Part shown: positions 28,302 through 38,362 of the stretch, one piece after another
How positions within the stretch are numbered: position 1 is the stretch's first letter
Layout of the letters: every line of letters begins with the position of its first letter
NCBI RefSeq assembly: GCF_900564155.1
Contig: NZ_LS999839.1
Location: forward strand, 62,001-126,000
Direction of reading: 5' to 3'
Length of the DNA: 64,000 nucleotides
Source of the DNA: Pedobacter schmidteae
GTDB lineage: Bacteria > Bacteroidota > Bacteroidia > Sphingobacteriales > Sphingobacteriaceae
Translations under genes and position numbers: made by a program
The notes under the pieces: generated by a model
What the model was told of the DNA's origin: nothing
Database searches by the model: none
What the model saw: the letters and a program-made list of their open reading frames with translations, nothing else

Positions 28302-30272
28302 CTACCATCCTGGATTTTGAACCAGGGCAGGATTTTTATCGATCTCTGATTGTTGGATAGGAAATAAATTCATTTTCATGCTATACACACGTTCCTCAAA
28401 CGGAACACGTTTATAAAAGCCTAAAAAGTTAAAGTTGTTGGTCCCAACAGCCCCTGCATTGATGTCCATGCCCCACATCTTACCTCCCTCGCCCCACTTG
28501 CGCCTCGGATCACCATTATCAGGAGTATGTGCCAGCCATCTTCTTCTGGTCGTAAAGTAACGATCAGTTTCAAAAGCCAGCTCTATCTGCCGCTCTGTCA
28601 AAATATGATCCCGCTGCTGGTTTTTATCGCCTCTGATTTCGGGGTATACCGAAAAAATATTGGGAATGCCTGCCCGCTGGCGAATCATATTCCAGTATTT
28701 TTCAATATCCGGATGTCCAGGATTGTATTCGTTTAGCGCTTCAATGTAATCTAACAGCACTTTTGCATACCTGATAAAAATTTCTGTCCTTGGGTTGGTC
28801 ACAAATATCCTATCCCGCATATTACTTAATGGGTCTACATTTTTCAAAGCCAGATACCCCGTTCTTGGATAAAAAGTATAAGATCCCGAAGATCGCGACA
28901 CTCCTCCAAAATACAACTCTACCCTGCCATAACCATTTTGCTGAGCCCCTGTGTTGTAGTAATTTCTTTTATCAACGTCAGGTGGTAATTGCGGAATGAT
29001 TCGTTTATTGTATAAAATAGCAGCATAAAAACGAGGCTCGCGATTGGCGTACATATTCCAGTCGCCCGGCCAATGCCCCCAGGCATCGCCATTCCTGATG
29101 TCTTCTATCATTTTAACACGATCGGTGGTCACGTTAAGGTTTTTAGGATTCCAGAAATCATCTCCCGTTGCCGCAAAACCATCTTCCACATAGCCAGAAA
29201 GTGGATCATCAATGTTACGGCCATTCTTCATTAAAAAGGCATCTACCACTCTTTGAGTTGGCCCTACACCTCCCAAATTATTCGGTCCTGGCGAAGTATG
29301 AACTTCCCATCCAAGTGGATTAAAACCTGCCCGTCCCCAGATTACCTCGCAGTTCCAGCGTTTAATGGTTACATCCCTAACCGACTTATAAGGATTAAAC
29401 ACAGTACCATCCCCATTTTCATTGTTTTTGTACAGCTTCACATTTGAAGCAGGATTGGTTTCTGCTGTTTGAATAACAGCATAGCTCGCATCTGCCGCAC
29501 GTTTCCATTTGCCTTCATCATATGCCTGCGTTACCAGTGGCGTTCCATCTTTATTATTGAAACCCGCATAATCGGTGTTGCCATTCCACTGCGGACTGGC
29601 AGCCATTGTCAGCACCTCTGCTTTTACCGCCCGGCAAACGATTTTATTTGGCTTACCCAACCATTGTTTATCTCCCTGCCAATCCAAAGGTAAACCTTGC
29701 TCTGCCTGATCCATCAGCTCCACAATATATTGCACACATTCATCGTAAGGTGAGCGCGGAATAGCACCCCAATCTGTATCCAAAGGCATTTCCTTCTTGA
29801 TCAATACAGCCGGGCCGTACTGTTTAATCAGCAACCAGTAATAATATCCCCTCAAAAATTTAACCTCAGCCTTGTATTGCGATTTTAAGGCATCACTCAG
29901 TTCAGTATTCTTATCTACGTTATTTTCAAATATAAATGAGGCCCTGATCGCCTTGTAATAATTAGGCCACTTGTTATAAAAACCAGTATTGGAATTCCAG
30001 TTGCCCAGGTTAATATTATAAGTAGAATATACATTCCAGGTCAAATCTATCTCATCCGAACAACCCAACCAGGGATCGTCCTGATGCAAATTGGCAGCAG
30101 GGATCTGCGAATATACATTGTATAAAAACGCCTCTGTTTCCTTCCTGGAAGACCAGATCATGGCATCGGTTTTCATGTCGTCAGGTTGTTTTTCTAAAAA
30201 TTTTTTACAACCTGATGCCGTCATTAAGCTAAGTATAGACAGCATTATATATATCTTTAAATGATTCTTCAT
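28302..30272 (-). CDS. SusD-like lipoprotein of ECF locus 1
   Basis: A 656-residue SusD/RagB-family lipoprotein, longer than average. The lipobox is TASGC (Cys22), followed by KKFLEKQPDD. SusD helices are recognisable (EVKFLRGYYYWLLIKQYGPAVLI near 165-187) and the C-terminal RagB segment includes RYAKVLLDYIEALNEYNPG and ERQIELAFETDRYFTTRRR. The protein ends PALVQNPGW, a typical SusD terminus. It is encoded 11 bases after its SusC partner and is predicted to form the lid of that transporter. The ligand cannot be inferred from sequence. Confidence 0.93.
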   Translation of the reverse strand: MKNHLKIYIMLSILSLMTASGCKKFLEKQPDDMKTDAMIWSSRKETEAFLYNVYSQIPAANLHQDDPWLGCSDEIDLTWNVYSTYNINLGNWNSNTGFYNKWPNYYKAIRASFIFENNVDKNTELSDALKSQYKAEVKFLRGYYYWLLIKQYGPAVLIKKEMPLDTDWGAIPRSPYDECVQYIVELMDQAEQGLPLDWQGDKQWLGKPNKIVCRAVKAEVLTMAASPQWNGNTDYAGFNNKDGTPLVTQAYDEGKWKRAADASYAVIQTAETNPASNVKLYKNNENGDGTVFNPYKSVRDVTIKRWNCEVIWGRAGFNPLGWEVHTSPGPNNLGGVGPTQRVVDAFLMKNGRNIDDPLSGYVEDGFAATGDDFWNPKNLNVTTDRVKMIEDIRNGDAWGHWPGDWNMYANREPRFYAAILYNKRIIPQLPPDVDKRNYYNTGAQQNGYGRVELYFGGVSRSSGSYTFYPRTGYLALKNVDPLSNMRDRIFVTNPRTEIFIRYAKVLLDYIEALNEYNPGHPDIEKYWNMIRQRAGIPNIFSVYPEIRGDKNQQRDHILTERQIELAFETDRYFTTRRRWLAHTPDNGDPRRKWGEGGKMWGMDINAGAVGTNNFNFLGFYKRVPFEERVYSMKMNLFPIQQSEIDKNPALVQNPGW

Positions 30273-30283
30273 CTTTTCTGAAT

Positions 30284-33200
30284 TTAAATTTTCACCCTGA
30301 TACCAAGATTAACTTTACGCTGCAGCGGATAATTTCCCGGCCCTTCCAATTCCGGATCCCACATTTTCCATGGAGCGAAAACAGCTACATTATTGGCCAG
30401 CGCATATAATCTTAAACTCTTAAGCCTGATGTGCGACAATACTTTTGCGCCAAAAGTGTAGCCTACTTCAACATCCGACAGGCGAAGGTATTTTCCATTA
30501 TAAATTGTTTTGGTAGACCGCTGCCAGTTATTAGATGATGTTCCGTTAAAGAGACGCGGATAAAGTGCATCTTGTCTGGGGTTGTCAACTGTCCAACGAT
30601 CCAAAGCTTCCACAAACAAATTGCGTTTGCCCACGCCTTCGGCAAAAGGAATATAGGAGCCACCCAAAGCATAACTTACACGTCCCTGCCCCCTTAAAAA
30701 TACACCGATGTCAAAGCCTTTATAGTCCACTTGAAATCCAAAACCATAGTTAATCTCCGGAAGGTTTGAATAACCTATAGGAACTTCGTCATCTATGCTC
30801 ACCTTTCCATCGCCATTTACATCCAGATATTTGATATCACCAGGACGAACTACTCCAAATTGCTGCGCCGGACTATTGGCAATATCAGCTTCACTGGTAA
30901 AGTAGCCCAAAGCAATCAAACCAAAGTTTTGACCATATTTATGACCGGTACGCATCCGGTAATCATAATTTTTCGCTGCCTCATCCTGGGCAAGAATCTT
31001 ATCCCGCGCGTAAGTAAAGTTTCCATATACACGAACGCCACCATCAGTAAAACGCTGGTTAAATTCCATAGTTCCATCTACTCCGCGGTTAACCATTTCG
31101 CCCATATTGGCAAAGGGCTGAGAGTTGTACCCCGTAATAGCAGGAAGGGAAGTCCGCTGCAATAGAATATCCGTCCTTTTCTCGTGGAAATAATCCACCT
31201 CCAAGGAGAATGCATTTTTAAACATTTTTAATTCAAAACCGATGTTACGTTTTAACCCTTTCTCCCAGGTCAGATTGGTTACACCAATACGGTTTTCACC
31301 AGTACCACCATAGCTGGTGCCATTCTCACCAAATACATAACCACCAAGTCCGGCACCATAAATAGACAAATACCCATAACGTTCTCCGTTAGGCAAGGCC
31401 TCAGAGCCTACCAAACCTATTGATCCTTTTATCTTCAAAAGATCCACGGTTTCCTTCAATCCCTTAAAGAAAGACTCATTAGAAACGATCCAGCCCGCAG
31501 CTAAAGCAGGGAACCATCCAAAACGTTTTTCCTTCGGAAAATTCTCAGATCCGTTATAGCCCACATTAAACTCAGCAAAATAGCGGTCATTGTAATCATA
31601 GGTAACCCTGGTGGCTATCCCCTGCCGGCGATAAGGCAAAGAAAGAATAGCACTGCCCGCACTACCATTGATATAGTCCCGCTGGTAATACATTAGCATA
31701 CCACTCACATGGTGTTTTTCCGCAAATGCTTTATTATACAAAATCTGGGCTTTCATCTCCTTGGCCCTGTTACTTCCCAAAGCCGTCGAATATCCAAGGA
31801 ATTGCGTGCCAGCATCAACTTCTTTAAACAACAGTTTGTCCGTGGCTGGATCTCGTCCCTGAACGCCATAAGTTGCACTGTTTTTTCTTCTGTTAATGGT
31901 GGTATTGTTATTGGCATCAAAAGAATAAGAGAACCTCATCTTCAATCCATCCAAAATCGCTTTCAAGTCCTGATTTAAGGAAATCTGACTAGTAAACTGA
32001 TTTCTGAATTCAGTATTAAAACCCGACCCCATCAGGCGTTCAACGGGATTGGCCTCGCCCACCTGGGTTGGCGCAGCCCAGCCCATAATGTCTTTCCCAT
32101 TAAGATCTTGTCCAATAGGAATTCTCACAGGGTTAGAAATCGGCGTAGCCAGATACGACCAGTAAAACAGCTCCCCAGCGGGGGTATAGGTTGACGAATA
32201 GATCGCTCCACCAGTTCCGGGAGTACGTAAATCGGTAAGATTTCCTCCCACTTCAAGCTCCAGAACTGTCGTTTTAGATAAACTTACATCAACATTAGAC
32301 CGAAAATTATAACGCTGAAGGTTTAAGTTCGATTTATAACTGTTGTCCGGATTGTCTCTCAGGTTACCGTTCTCATTGATGTAGCCCAAGCCTACAAAAT
32401 AGCGAGCTACCTCACCACCACCTCTGACATTTAAGGTAGTAGTCGCATTGTAAGAGTATTTCCTGTACATCTCATCAAACCAGTTTACATTCGGATAAAG
32501 GTAGGGATCGGTGCCGTTCCTGGTGTTTTCAATATATGCAGCAGAATAGTTTTCTCTGCCCAATGCCTCGTTATAAAGGGTGGCATAATCAGGCCCACTC
32601 AAAAATTTGGGCAATTTAGGTAAATCCGACCGGCCATATTCTGTTTTAAGCTCAATCGCCGGCTTCTGTGCAATCCCCCTCCTGGTCGTCACCAACACTA
32701 CGCCATTTGCCGCGCGTACCCCATATACCGCAGTGGCCGAAGCATCTTTAAGGATGGAGACCGACTCTACCTCCTCCACAGAAATATCCGACATTTCCCG
32801 CTCCACTCCGTCTACAAGGATCAGCGGCGAACGATTGGCGCTAAAAGTAGAAATTCCCCGGATCCAAAGCCCTCCATTATCTCTGCCCAGCTCACCCGAA
32901 CGTTGTACCACTACCGCACCTGCCATTTTTCCGGCCAAGGCATTGGTCAGTGAACGTACCGGAATTTTGATGTCATCCATTTTAACTGTTGAAATGGCCC
33001 CAATTACGCTCGCTTTTCGTTGCACCCCCATACCTACAACCATTACCTCATCCAGATCACTCAACTTTTCCTTCATCACCACATCAATAGCCGTTTTATT
33101 CAACACCTTAATCTCCTGTTCGATGTAGCCTACCATAGAAAACCTCAGTACATCCCCTTCTTTAGCATCTATAGCATAGTAGCCTTCCGAATTTGTTGTT

Positions 33201-33715
33201 GCTCCTTTGGTTGTTCCAACCACAACTACACTCACCCCAGGCAAAGGAAGTCCATTAGCTTCAATAACCTTTCCTTTAATATCCATCAAAACCGGAGTAA
33301 CAGGAATGTTTACTTTCGCCAACTCATCCTTAAATTTAACAATGATGATCTTATCCTGAATCGTATACGTTAATGGCTGATTTCGAAAAACATCTGCCAA
33401 CACCACATCCAGATCCTGATCACTGACATCAATGGTCAAAGGCTTAGCTTTCTGCAAAATCTCGTTGCTATAAATAAAGTAGAATCCGGTTTGTTTTCTG
33501 ATCTCCTTAAATATCATTTTGAGATTGGTATTGCGCTGGGTAATACTAACCTTTTGCCCGAAAGAAGCCGCATTCACGTGCATTGTAAGTATTAAAAGTA
33601 TAATACCTGTTAATTTCATAACGCGTAACACTTTTGGTTCAAGAAGTAACAAGCACTTCCTATAAAGATAAATTCTGGGGCATAACATGCCCTTTAAATG
33701 TAGATTTTGTTTCAT
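30284..33715 (-). CDS. SusC-like TonB-dependent receptor with STN signalling domain (ECF locus 1)
   Basis: An 1143-residue transporter with an STN domain (about 56-127), which contacts the periplasmic part of an anti-sigma factor. It is followed by a carboxypeptidase-D-like domain (about 143-225), the plug with PLILVDGVE and ATAVYGVRAANGVVLVTTRRG, and a barrel ending in the FxV/I-type strand NLGIRVKI. The STN domain, with FecR and a sigma factor directly upstream, marks a cell-surface signalling system: ligand import on the outside is reported to the sigma factor inside. The hydrophobic signal segment lies at about 33-50. An in-frame Met33 would place it at the very N-terminus and is an alternative start. 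Confidence 0.94.
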   Translation of the reverse strand: MKQNLHLKGMLCPRIYLYRKCLLLLEPKVLRVMKLTGIILLILTMHVNAASFGQKVSITQRNTNLKMIFKEIRKQTGFYFIYSNEILQKAKPLTIDVSDQDLDVVLADVFRNQPLTYTIQDKIIIVKFKDELAKVNIPVTPVLMDIKGKVIEANGLPLPGVSVVVVGTTKGATTNSEGYYAIDAKEGDVLRFSMVGYIEQEIKVLNKTAIDVVMKEKLSDLDEVMVVGMGVQRKASVIGAISTVKMDDIKIPVRSLTNALAGKMAGAVVVQRSGELGRDNGGLWIRGISTFSANRSPLILVDGVEREMSDISVEEVESVSILKDASATAVYGVRAANGVVLVTTRRGIAQKPAIELKTEYGRSDLPKLPKFLSGPDYATLYNEALGRENYSAAYIENTRNGTDPYLYPNVNWFDEMYRKYSYNATTTLNVRGGGEVARYFVGLGYINENGNLRDNPDNSYKSNLNLQRYNFRSNVDVSLSKTTVLELEVGGNLTDLRTPGTGGAIYSSTYTPAGELFYWSYLATPISNPVRIPIGQDLNGKDIMGWAAPTQVGEANPVERLMGSGFNTEFRNQFTSQISLNQDLKAILDGLKMRFSYSFDANNNTTINRRKNSATYGVQGRDPATDKLLFKEVDAGTQFLGYSTALGSNRAKEMKAQILYNKAFAEKHHVSGMLMYYQRDYINGSAGSAILSLPYRRQGIATRVTYDYNDRYFAEFNVGYNGSENFPKEKRFGWFPALAAGWIVSNESFFKGLKETVDLLKIKGSIGLVGSEALPNGERYGYLSIYGAGLGGYVFGENGTSYGGTGENRIGVTNLTWEKGLKRNIGFELKMFKNAFSLEVDYFHEKRTDILLQRTSLPAITGYNSQPFANMGEMVNRGVDGTMEFNQRFTDGGVRVYGNFTYARDKILAQDEAAKNYDYRMRTGHKYGQNFGLIALGYFTSEADIANSPAQQFGVVRPGDIKYLDVNGDGKVSIDDEVPIGYSNLPEINYGFGFQVDYKGFDIGVFLRGQGRVSYALGGSYIPFAEGVGKRNLFVEALDRWTVDNPRQDALYPRLFNGTSSNNWQRSTKTIYNGKYLRLSDVEVGYTFGAKVLSHIRLKSLRLYALANNVAVFAPWKMWDPELEGPGNYPLQRKVNLGIRVKI

Positions 33716-33785
33716 ACATTTGATTGTTTGGGTTTTGGTTTACGTTTAATCTGATTTAAAATATTCCAGGGTTAGCCCAGGCATT

Positions 33786-33814
33786 GAGCATTCCGGCTGC
33801 AATCCGGAATGCTC
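33786..33814 (-). other. GC-rich hairpin in the fecR-susC gap (locus 1)
   Basis: The perfect 11-bp inverted repeat GAGCATTCCGG (33786-33796) / CCGGAATGCTC (33804-33814) has a 7-base loop. It lies between fecR and susC on the minus strand and is not followed by a T tract in that direction. It may be a processing, stability or partial-termination element that separates regulator from transporter expression. Confidence 0.65.
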
Positions 33815-33871
33815 TTTCTGTAGCTCACCTATTGGTCTATCAGGTAGAGTTTGTATTCATATCGTTATGTT

Positions 33872-35023
33872 TTAGTGTTTGGTTTTATGGTTAGTTACTC
33901 GAATCTGTTGTCCATTAATTTCAAATTTTACCGCGCAGGTCTGCTCCAGCACCTCTAATATTCTGGAAATATTCGCTTTCTTTGGTATGACTCCGGTAAA
34001 CTGAACATTCGGCTTATCGCCCACGTAGGTAACGTCTACATTATACCAACGTTCAATCTGCCGCATCACTTTCTGTATATCTGTACTGTCAAACTGGAAA
34101 ATATCGTTCTTCCAGGCCACCACAGCATCCAGGTCTACATTCTTCAATATTTTTAACTGCCCCTGCCTTAGTTGCGTCTGTTCGCCAGGCGTAATGAAGG
34201 TCTCTTCCGTTCCTGCCTTAACCCCCACCTTTCCTTCAAGCAGTGTTGTTTCTATAAAATTCTCATTGGTATAAGACATCACATTAAAATGAGTACCATA
34301 AACTTCAACCATTTGCTCTTTGTTGGAAACCCTGAAAGGCCGCCTGTTTTTATTCACCTCAAAATAAGCCTCGCCAATCAAATCCACCTTACGTTCCTTT
34401 AATCCAGCAAAGCTCACAGGAAACTTTAACGAAGACTCAGAATTCAGCCATACGCGTGTACCATCGGGAAGGTTAATCTGATACCGACCTCCCTTAGGAG
34501 TGGAAATCGTGTTATAAGAAACCGATCCGCTTGTTTCGGCAGAAGCTTTGTCATTTACAGTGTAAACCAGATGTCCGTCAGCGGTTTTTTGGATAGCAAT
34601 TCCCGACTGAATAGCCAACTGCCCATCCCCCACATCGGTTAATGAAATTTTATGCCCATCCGCTAATGTCAAAACCGCTTTGTTCCCACCCGGGCCAATG
34701 TCATTTTTAACATAGCTATTCACAGCACTTTTCTGATTCGTAGTATAAAAATAAAATCCACCAGCACCAAACAGGATAAAAATAACAGCGGCTGCGTACC
34801 ATCTCCAGTTTAAGTTCCAGCGGTCCTTTTTCACCTCTGCATCAATTTCAGCGTCAATTTTCTTCTTAAGTGAATCCAACAACACCTGTTCGTCCTGATC
34901 AGACACCCAGTCCGACCGATCGGCCTCCTCATCATACCATAACTTTAACAGCAATTCCTCTTCAGGACTTGCATTACCATTTTGGTAACGGGTAAGTATG
35001 TCTTGAATTTCTTGTTTATTCAT
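33872..35023 (-). CDS. FecR-family anti-sigma factor (ECF locus 1)
   Basis: A 383-residue single-pass inner-membrane protein. A short cytoplasmic region (1-72) that would hold the sigma factor is followed by a membrane helix (about 73-92, WYAAAVIFILFGAGGFYFY), a periplasmic FecR domain (about 125-220, with the motif TPKGGRYQINLPDGTRVWLN) and a DUF4974 C-terminal domain ending in VKFEINGQQIRV. It transmits the signal from the STN domain of the SusC encoded 156 bases downstream to the sigma factor encoded 94 bases upstream. Typical length and architecture for Bacteroidota. Confidence 0.94.
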   Translation of the reverse strand: MNKQEIQDILTRYQNGNASPEEELLLKLWYDEEADRSDWVSDQDEQVLLDSLKKKIDAEIDAEVKKDRWNLNWRWYAAAVIFILFGAGGFYFYTTNQKSAVNSYVKNDIGPGGNKAVLTLADGHKISLTDVGDGQLAIQSGIAIQKTADGHLVYTVNDKASAETSGSVSYNTISTPKGGRYQINLPDGTRVWLNSESSLKFPVSFAGLKERKVDLIGEAYFEVNKNRRPFRVSNKEQMVEVYGTHFNVMSYTNENFIETTLLEGKVGVKAGTEETFITPGEQTQLRQGQLKILKNVDLDAVVAWKNDIFQFDSTDIQKVMRQIERWYNVDVTYVGDKPNVQFTGVIPKKANISRILEVLEQTCAVKFEINGQQIRVTNHKTKH

Positions 35024-35117
35024 ATCATAGTCGCGTTATACCTATATGTAGCATAACTGGGGCATTGGTAGACGCCCACTACAAAAAAAAGACACAAACA
35101 ACTGACAATCAGAAAGA

Positions 35118-35729
35118 TTATTTATAAAAAAGTAATTGAATCATAGCCCAAAAGAGTAAGCTCCCCGACTTTTCGTCAAGGACAAGCCGAAAAAGGTTTA
35201 GCGACCTGTTGATCTGCTTTTTTACAGTTTTATCAGATATATTCAAACGCTCGGCTATTTCCCGATGGCTCATTTGCTCCATCCTACTCAAAATAAAGAT
35301 TTCCCTCATTTTTGGAGGTAGTTTAGAGATTTCGGAGTGAATTACGGCATTCAGTTCTTCGCGGTCAATATGTTCATTGACCATGTCAGTTCCCTCCTCA
35401 AAAAATGACTTCAGCGACTCCAGATAATTATGTTTGTATAAGTTACTTCGTATATAGCCGAGACTTCTGAACCGAATAGCGCCATGAAGGTAAGATGAAA
35501 GGCAATCCAGATCGCCCAACTCCGATCTACGTTTCCAAAAGGACACAAAAACCTCCTGAACAATATCCTGAGCTTCCTCTTCATCCCTTACAATTTTCCC
35601 GGAATATGTCAGTAACCTTTTCCAGTATCGAATATAAATCTGATCAAAAGCTTTGCGATCACCCTCCAGAATCAAGTCTAAAAGCTGCTGGTCCGTATAT
35701 TTATTTAACTGAGTTAAAGCCATCTTCAA
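35118..35729 (-). CDS. ECF RNA polymerase sigma-70 factor (locus 1)
   Basis: A 203-residue extracytoplasmic-function sigma factor with region 2 (about 25-92, AFDQIYIRYWKRLL, EEAQDIVQEVFVSFWKRR) and region 4 (about 135-185, LPPKMREIFILSRMEQMSHREIAERLNIS). It is expected to direct transcription of the SusC/SusD genes downstream when released by FecR. A hydrophobic tail (LLFWAMIQLLF) ends the protein. It is first in its gene cluster and divergent from the DUF6259-like gene across a 251-base AT-rich gap. Confidence 0.94.
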   Translation of the reverse strand: MKMALTQLNKYTDQQLLDLILEGDRKAFDQIYIRYWKRLLTYSGKIVRDEEEAQDIVQEVFVSFWKRRSELGDLDCLSSYLHGAIRFRSLGYIRSNLYKHNYLESLKSFFEEGTDMVNEHIDREELNAVIHSEISKLPPKMREIFILSRMEQMSHREIAERLNISDKTVKKQINRSLNLFRLVLDEKSGSLLFWAMIQLLFYK

Positions 35730-35768
35730 ACCTTTTTTATAAAACTAAATATAATATCGCTAAGTATT

Positions 35769-35787
35769 AATATTATTTAATAATATT
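35769..35787. promoter_or_regulatory. 19-bp AT-only palindrome upstream of the sigma gene
   Basis: Two 9-base arms, AATATTATT and AATAATATT, flank a single central T. The element lies 40 bases upstream of the sigma-factor start in the divergent promoter region shared with the DUF6259-like gene. The surrounding DNA is strongly AT-rich, so a chance palindrome is possible. Confidence 0.3.
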
Positions 35788-35980
35788 TTCCTAAATAAAT
35801 AAATATTCATACTACTATAAGCTACTGAAGATAAACTTTTTATTAAGTAATTTTTAAATTCCGGTTACACTTTCTATATTTAGGAACAATTATCGCGGAA
35901 GAACTGCAATCCCCGCTTGTGCTCTCAAAACCGACTTCAAATCAGACTTCTTTTTATTAAAAAAAATTAAAAACAATCAT

Positions 35981-38257
35981 ATGTTTAAATTCTTTCGAAG
36001 TAAACTTTTTCTCTTTACGTTGCTGCCAGCTTTCATTTTCACCATGGTTGCAACAGCGCAAAATAACAAGAACACATCCATAGTCCTTAGCAGCAAACAA
36101 GTAGCCTGGGCCTTCAATGTAAATGAAGGTGCACTGGTTTCCTTCAAAAATCTGCCCCACAAACAAGACTTTTTGGTGTCTACTGTATCTGAAGCCTCGG
36201 TATGGGAATTATATATGATCAACAACACGAAGCCATTGACCATCAATGACGCTAGGAAATTTGAATATCATCAACCTTCAAAAAACACCCTCCATTTAAA
36301 ATGGAAGTCTTTTAAAGATCCCAACTTAAAAAATCTAGAGGTAACCGTAAAATTAAATTTAGATAGCAAGGGAAGTTCTTTCTGGAGCATTTCTTTAAAC
36401 GGGATAAAAGAAACAGGAATAGAAAAAGTTATTTTCCCAAAAATTTCCGGACTCAAAGATCTGGGCGACGAAAAGCTGGTGGCTCCAAACTGGATGGGCG
36501 AACTCATTAAAAACCCCAGACGCCATTTGGCCGGAACGACCGAAAAAAAATACGAATTGTACTATCCGGGGCATTTATCTATGCAGTTTATGGCCCTATA
36601 TGGAAAATCCTCTGCTGGCATCTATGTTGCCGCAAATGATACCCAATCCTACAGAAAAGATTTTGCCTTTGGCTATCAGAAAGATGGAAGCTTTTCTTAT
36701 CAGCTTACACAGTTTCTGCCTCTTAATAAAAATATAAATACTTACCAATCGCCTTATGATGCAGAGATTGCCAGTTTTGAGGGGGACTGGATGGCAGCTG
36801 CAAAAAAATACAAATCCTGGGGCAGCCGGCAATACTGGGCAATAGAAAGCCGGTTAAAAAAAGGGCTTAGCCCCGAGTGGCTCACCAAAACAGCACTATG
36901 GGTTTGGAACCGCGGCGAATCGCCAAATGTTTTAGAGCAAGCAATAGATTTAAAAAAACAGTTGAATTTACCGGTTGGCGTATTGTGGCATTGGTGGCAT
37001 AAAGGCTCATACGACGACTCATTTCCCGACTATATCCCACCAAGGGAAGGCGAACTCGCTTTTATTAGCGCTGTTAACAAGGCAAAAGAGAATAACGTAA
37101 ATGCCATAGTTTATATGAATGCCATCAAATGGGGAAACAACATGCCTAGTTACTATAAGGAAAAAGCAGAACCATTTACTGTAAAGGATCAGAATGGGCA
37201 AAGCAAATCTTTTGTATACAACATCTTTACAAAAAAGGCCCTAACTTATATGTGTATGGCAACCTCTTTCTGGAAGGACAAATACAGTAGGACAGCAGAT
37301 ACTGTATTACATAAATATGGCGTTGGAGGCATCTATATGGATCAAGCTTGCCTTAGTGCGCTATGTTACGATCCGGCCCACGGCCATCCCCTTGGTGGCG
37401 GCAATTATTGGGTTACAAACTTCAACCAGCTCACACACCAGATCAGGACAAAATCTCCACGCAAAGAGCCCTACATACTGGCAGGCGAAGGTGGCGGCGA
37501 AAGCTGGCTACCCCAATTGGATGCTTTTTTAACGTTACAGGTGAGCAGTGAACGTTATGCCGGCATATCAGAAAAAGTTACTATCCCTTTGTTTCAAGCT
37601 GTTTACCATGAATATGGGATTACATTCGGCAATTATTCTTCTTTACTCTATCCTCCGTATGACGAACTGTGGCCTGCCAAATATGCACCAAAGAATATCA
37701 ATCAACCTTTAGATGAGCGTTTCAATAACCAATTTTTAATGGAACAGGCCAGATCCTTTGTATGGGGAATGCAGCCTGCAATAGCCAATTATCAGGTTTT
37801 TCTAAAAACAGCGAGGAAACCGGAAATAAACTACCTGATTGCTTTGTCGAGACTACGAAACAAAACACTAAAATACCTCCTTTATGGTTCTTTTGTCCGT
37901 CCTCCTGAGATAATCGTTCCCCAAAAAGAAATCGATATATCAAAGCTATCTATTTACGCCGGACAAGATGAAAAGGTAACCGCATTTAAGAAAACCTATC
38001 CAACTGTTTACAGTGGGGCCTGGAAAGCTAACGACGGTACACTTGGCATTGCTGTCGCAAGTATTCAAGACCAACCCTTCCAGTACAATTTTGAGTTGAA
38101 GGCAGCAGATTACACCTTAAAAAATACAGGCCAAATTTACCTCGTGAATGAAACAGAGCGTACCCATATTGGAAGCTACAAAAATGGAAAGATTAAAGTT
38201 GATCAGCCATTACAAGCCAAAGGAATCATGATTATCGAAATTGTACCCTCAAAATAA
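35981..38257 (+). CDS. DUF6259-like putative glycoside hydrolase
   Basis: A 758-residue secreted protein (signal peptide 1-27, ending VATAQ). An N-terminal beta-sandwich (about 30-270) leads into a TIM-barrel-like region (about 300-600) with WVWNRGESPN, VLWHWWH, YMNAIKWGNN and GIYMDQACLSALCYD. A C-terminal sandwich follows (about 660-758). The Asp in GIYMDQ and the Glu in LAGEGGGES are plausible catalytic acids by analogy with clan GH-D-type and GH101-like barrels. I place it in the DUF6259 group; substrate unknown. It is divergent from ECF locus 1 and may belong to it functionally, since that locus otherwise lacks a clear glycosidase. Confidence 0.75.
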   Translation: MFKFFRSKLFLFTLLPAFIFTMVATAQNNKNTSIVLSSKQVAWAFNVNEGALVSFKNLPHKQDFLVSTVSEASVWELYMINNTKPLTINDARKFEYHQPSKNTLHLKWKSFKDPNLKNLEVTVKLNLDSKGSSFWSISLNGIKETGIEKVIFPKISGLKDLGDEKLVAPNWMGELIKNPRRHLAGTTEKKYELYYPGHLSMQFMALYGKSSAGIYVAANDTQSYRKDFAFGYQKDGSFSYQLTQFLPLNKNINTYQSPYDAEIASFEGDWMAAAKKYKSWGSRQYWAIESRLKKGLSPEWLTKTALWVWNRGESPNVLEQAIDLKKQLNLPVGVLWHWWHKGSYDDSFPDYIPPREGELAFISAVNKAKENNVNAIVYMNAIKWGNNMPSYYKEKAEPFTVKDQNGQSKSFVYNIFTKKALTYMCMATSFWKDKYSRTADTVLHKYGVGGIYMDQACLSALCYDPAHGHPLGGGNYWVTNFNQLTHQIRTKSPRKEPYILAGEGGGESWLPQLDAFLTLQVSSERYAGISEKVTIPLFQAVYHEYGITFGNYSSLLYPPYDELWPAKYAPKNINQPLDERFNNQFLMEQARSFVWGMQPAIANYQVFLKTARKPEINYLIALSRLRNKTLKYLLYGSFVRPPEIIVPQKEIDISKLSIYAGQDEKVTAFKKTYPTVYSGAWKANDGTLGIAVASIQDQPFQYNFELKAADYTLKNTGQIYLVNETERTHIGSYKNGKIKVDQPLQAKGIMIIEIVPSK

Positions 38258-38362
38258 CTGCGCCATGTAGATCAAAAGCAGACTTTATTAAAAACAAGAG
38301 CAATCATTATATTTTTTTAGTTAACTTCGGGAACAACCAAATCACCCGATTCTTTAATATTT

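Noticed and set aside
32607..33128. Plus-strand open frame of 173 codons opposite the STN-type SusC
   Set aside because: It mirrors the plug and carboxypeptidase-D coding region of a well-supported gene; its composition is that of an antisense shadow.
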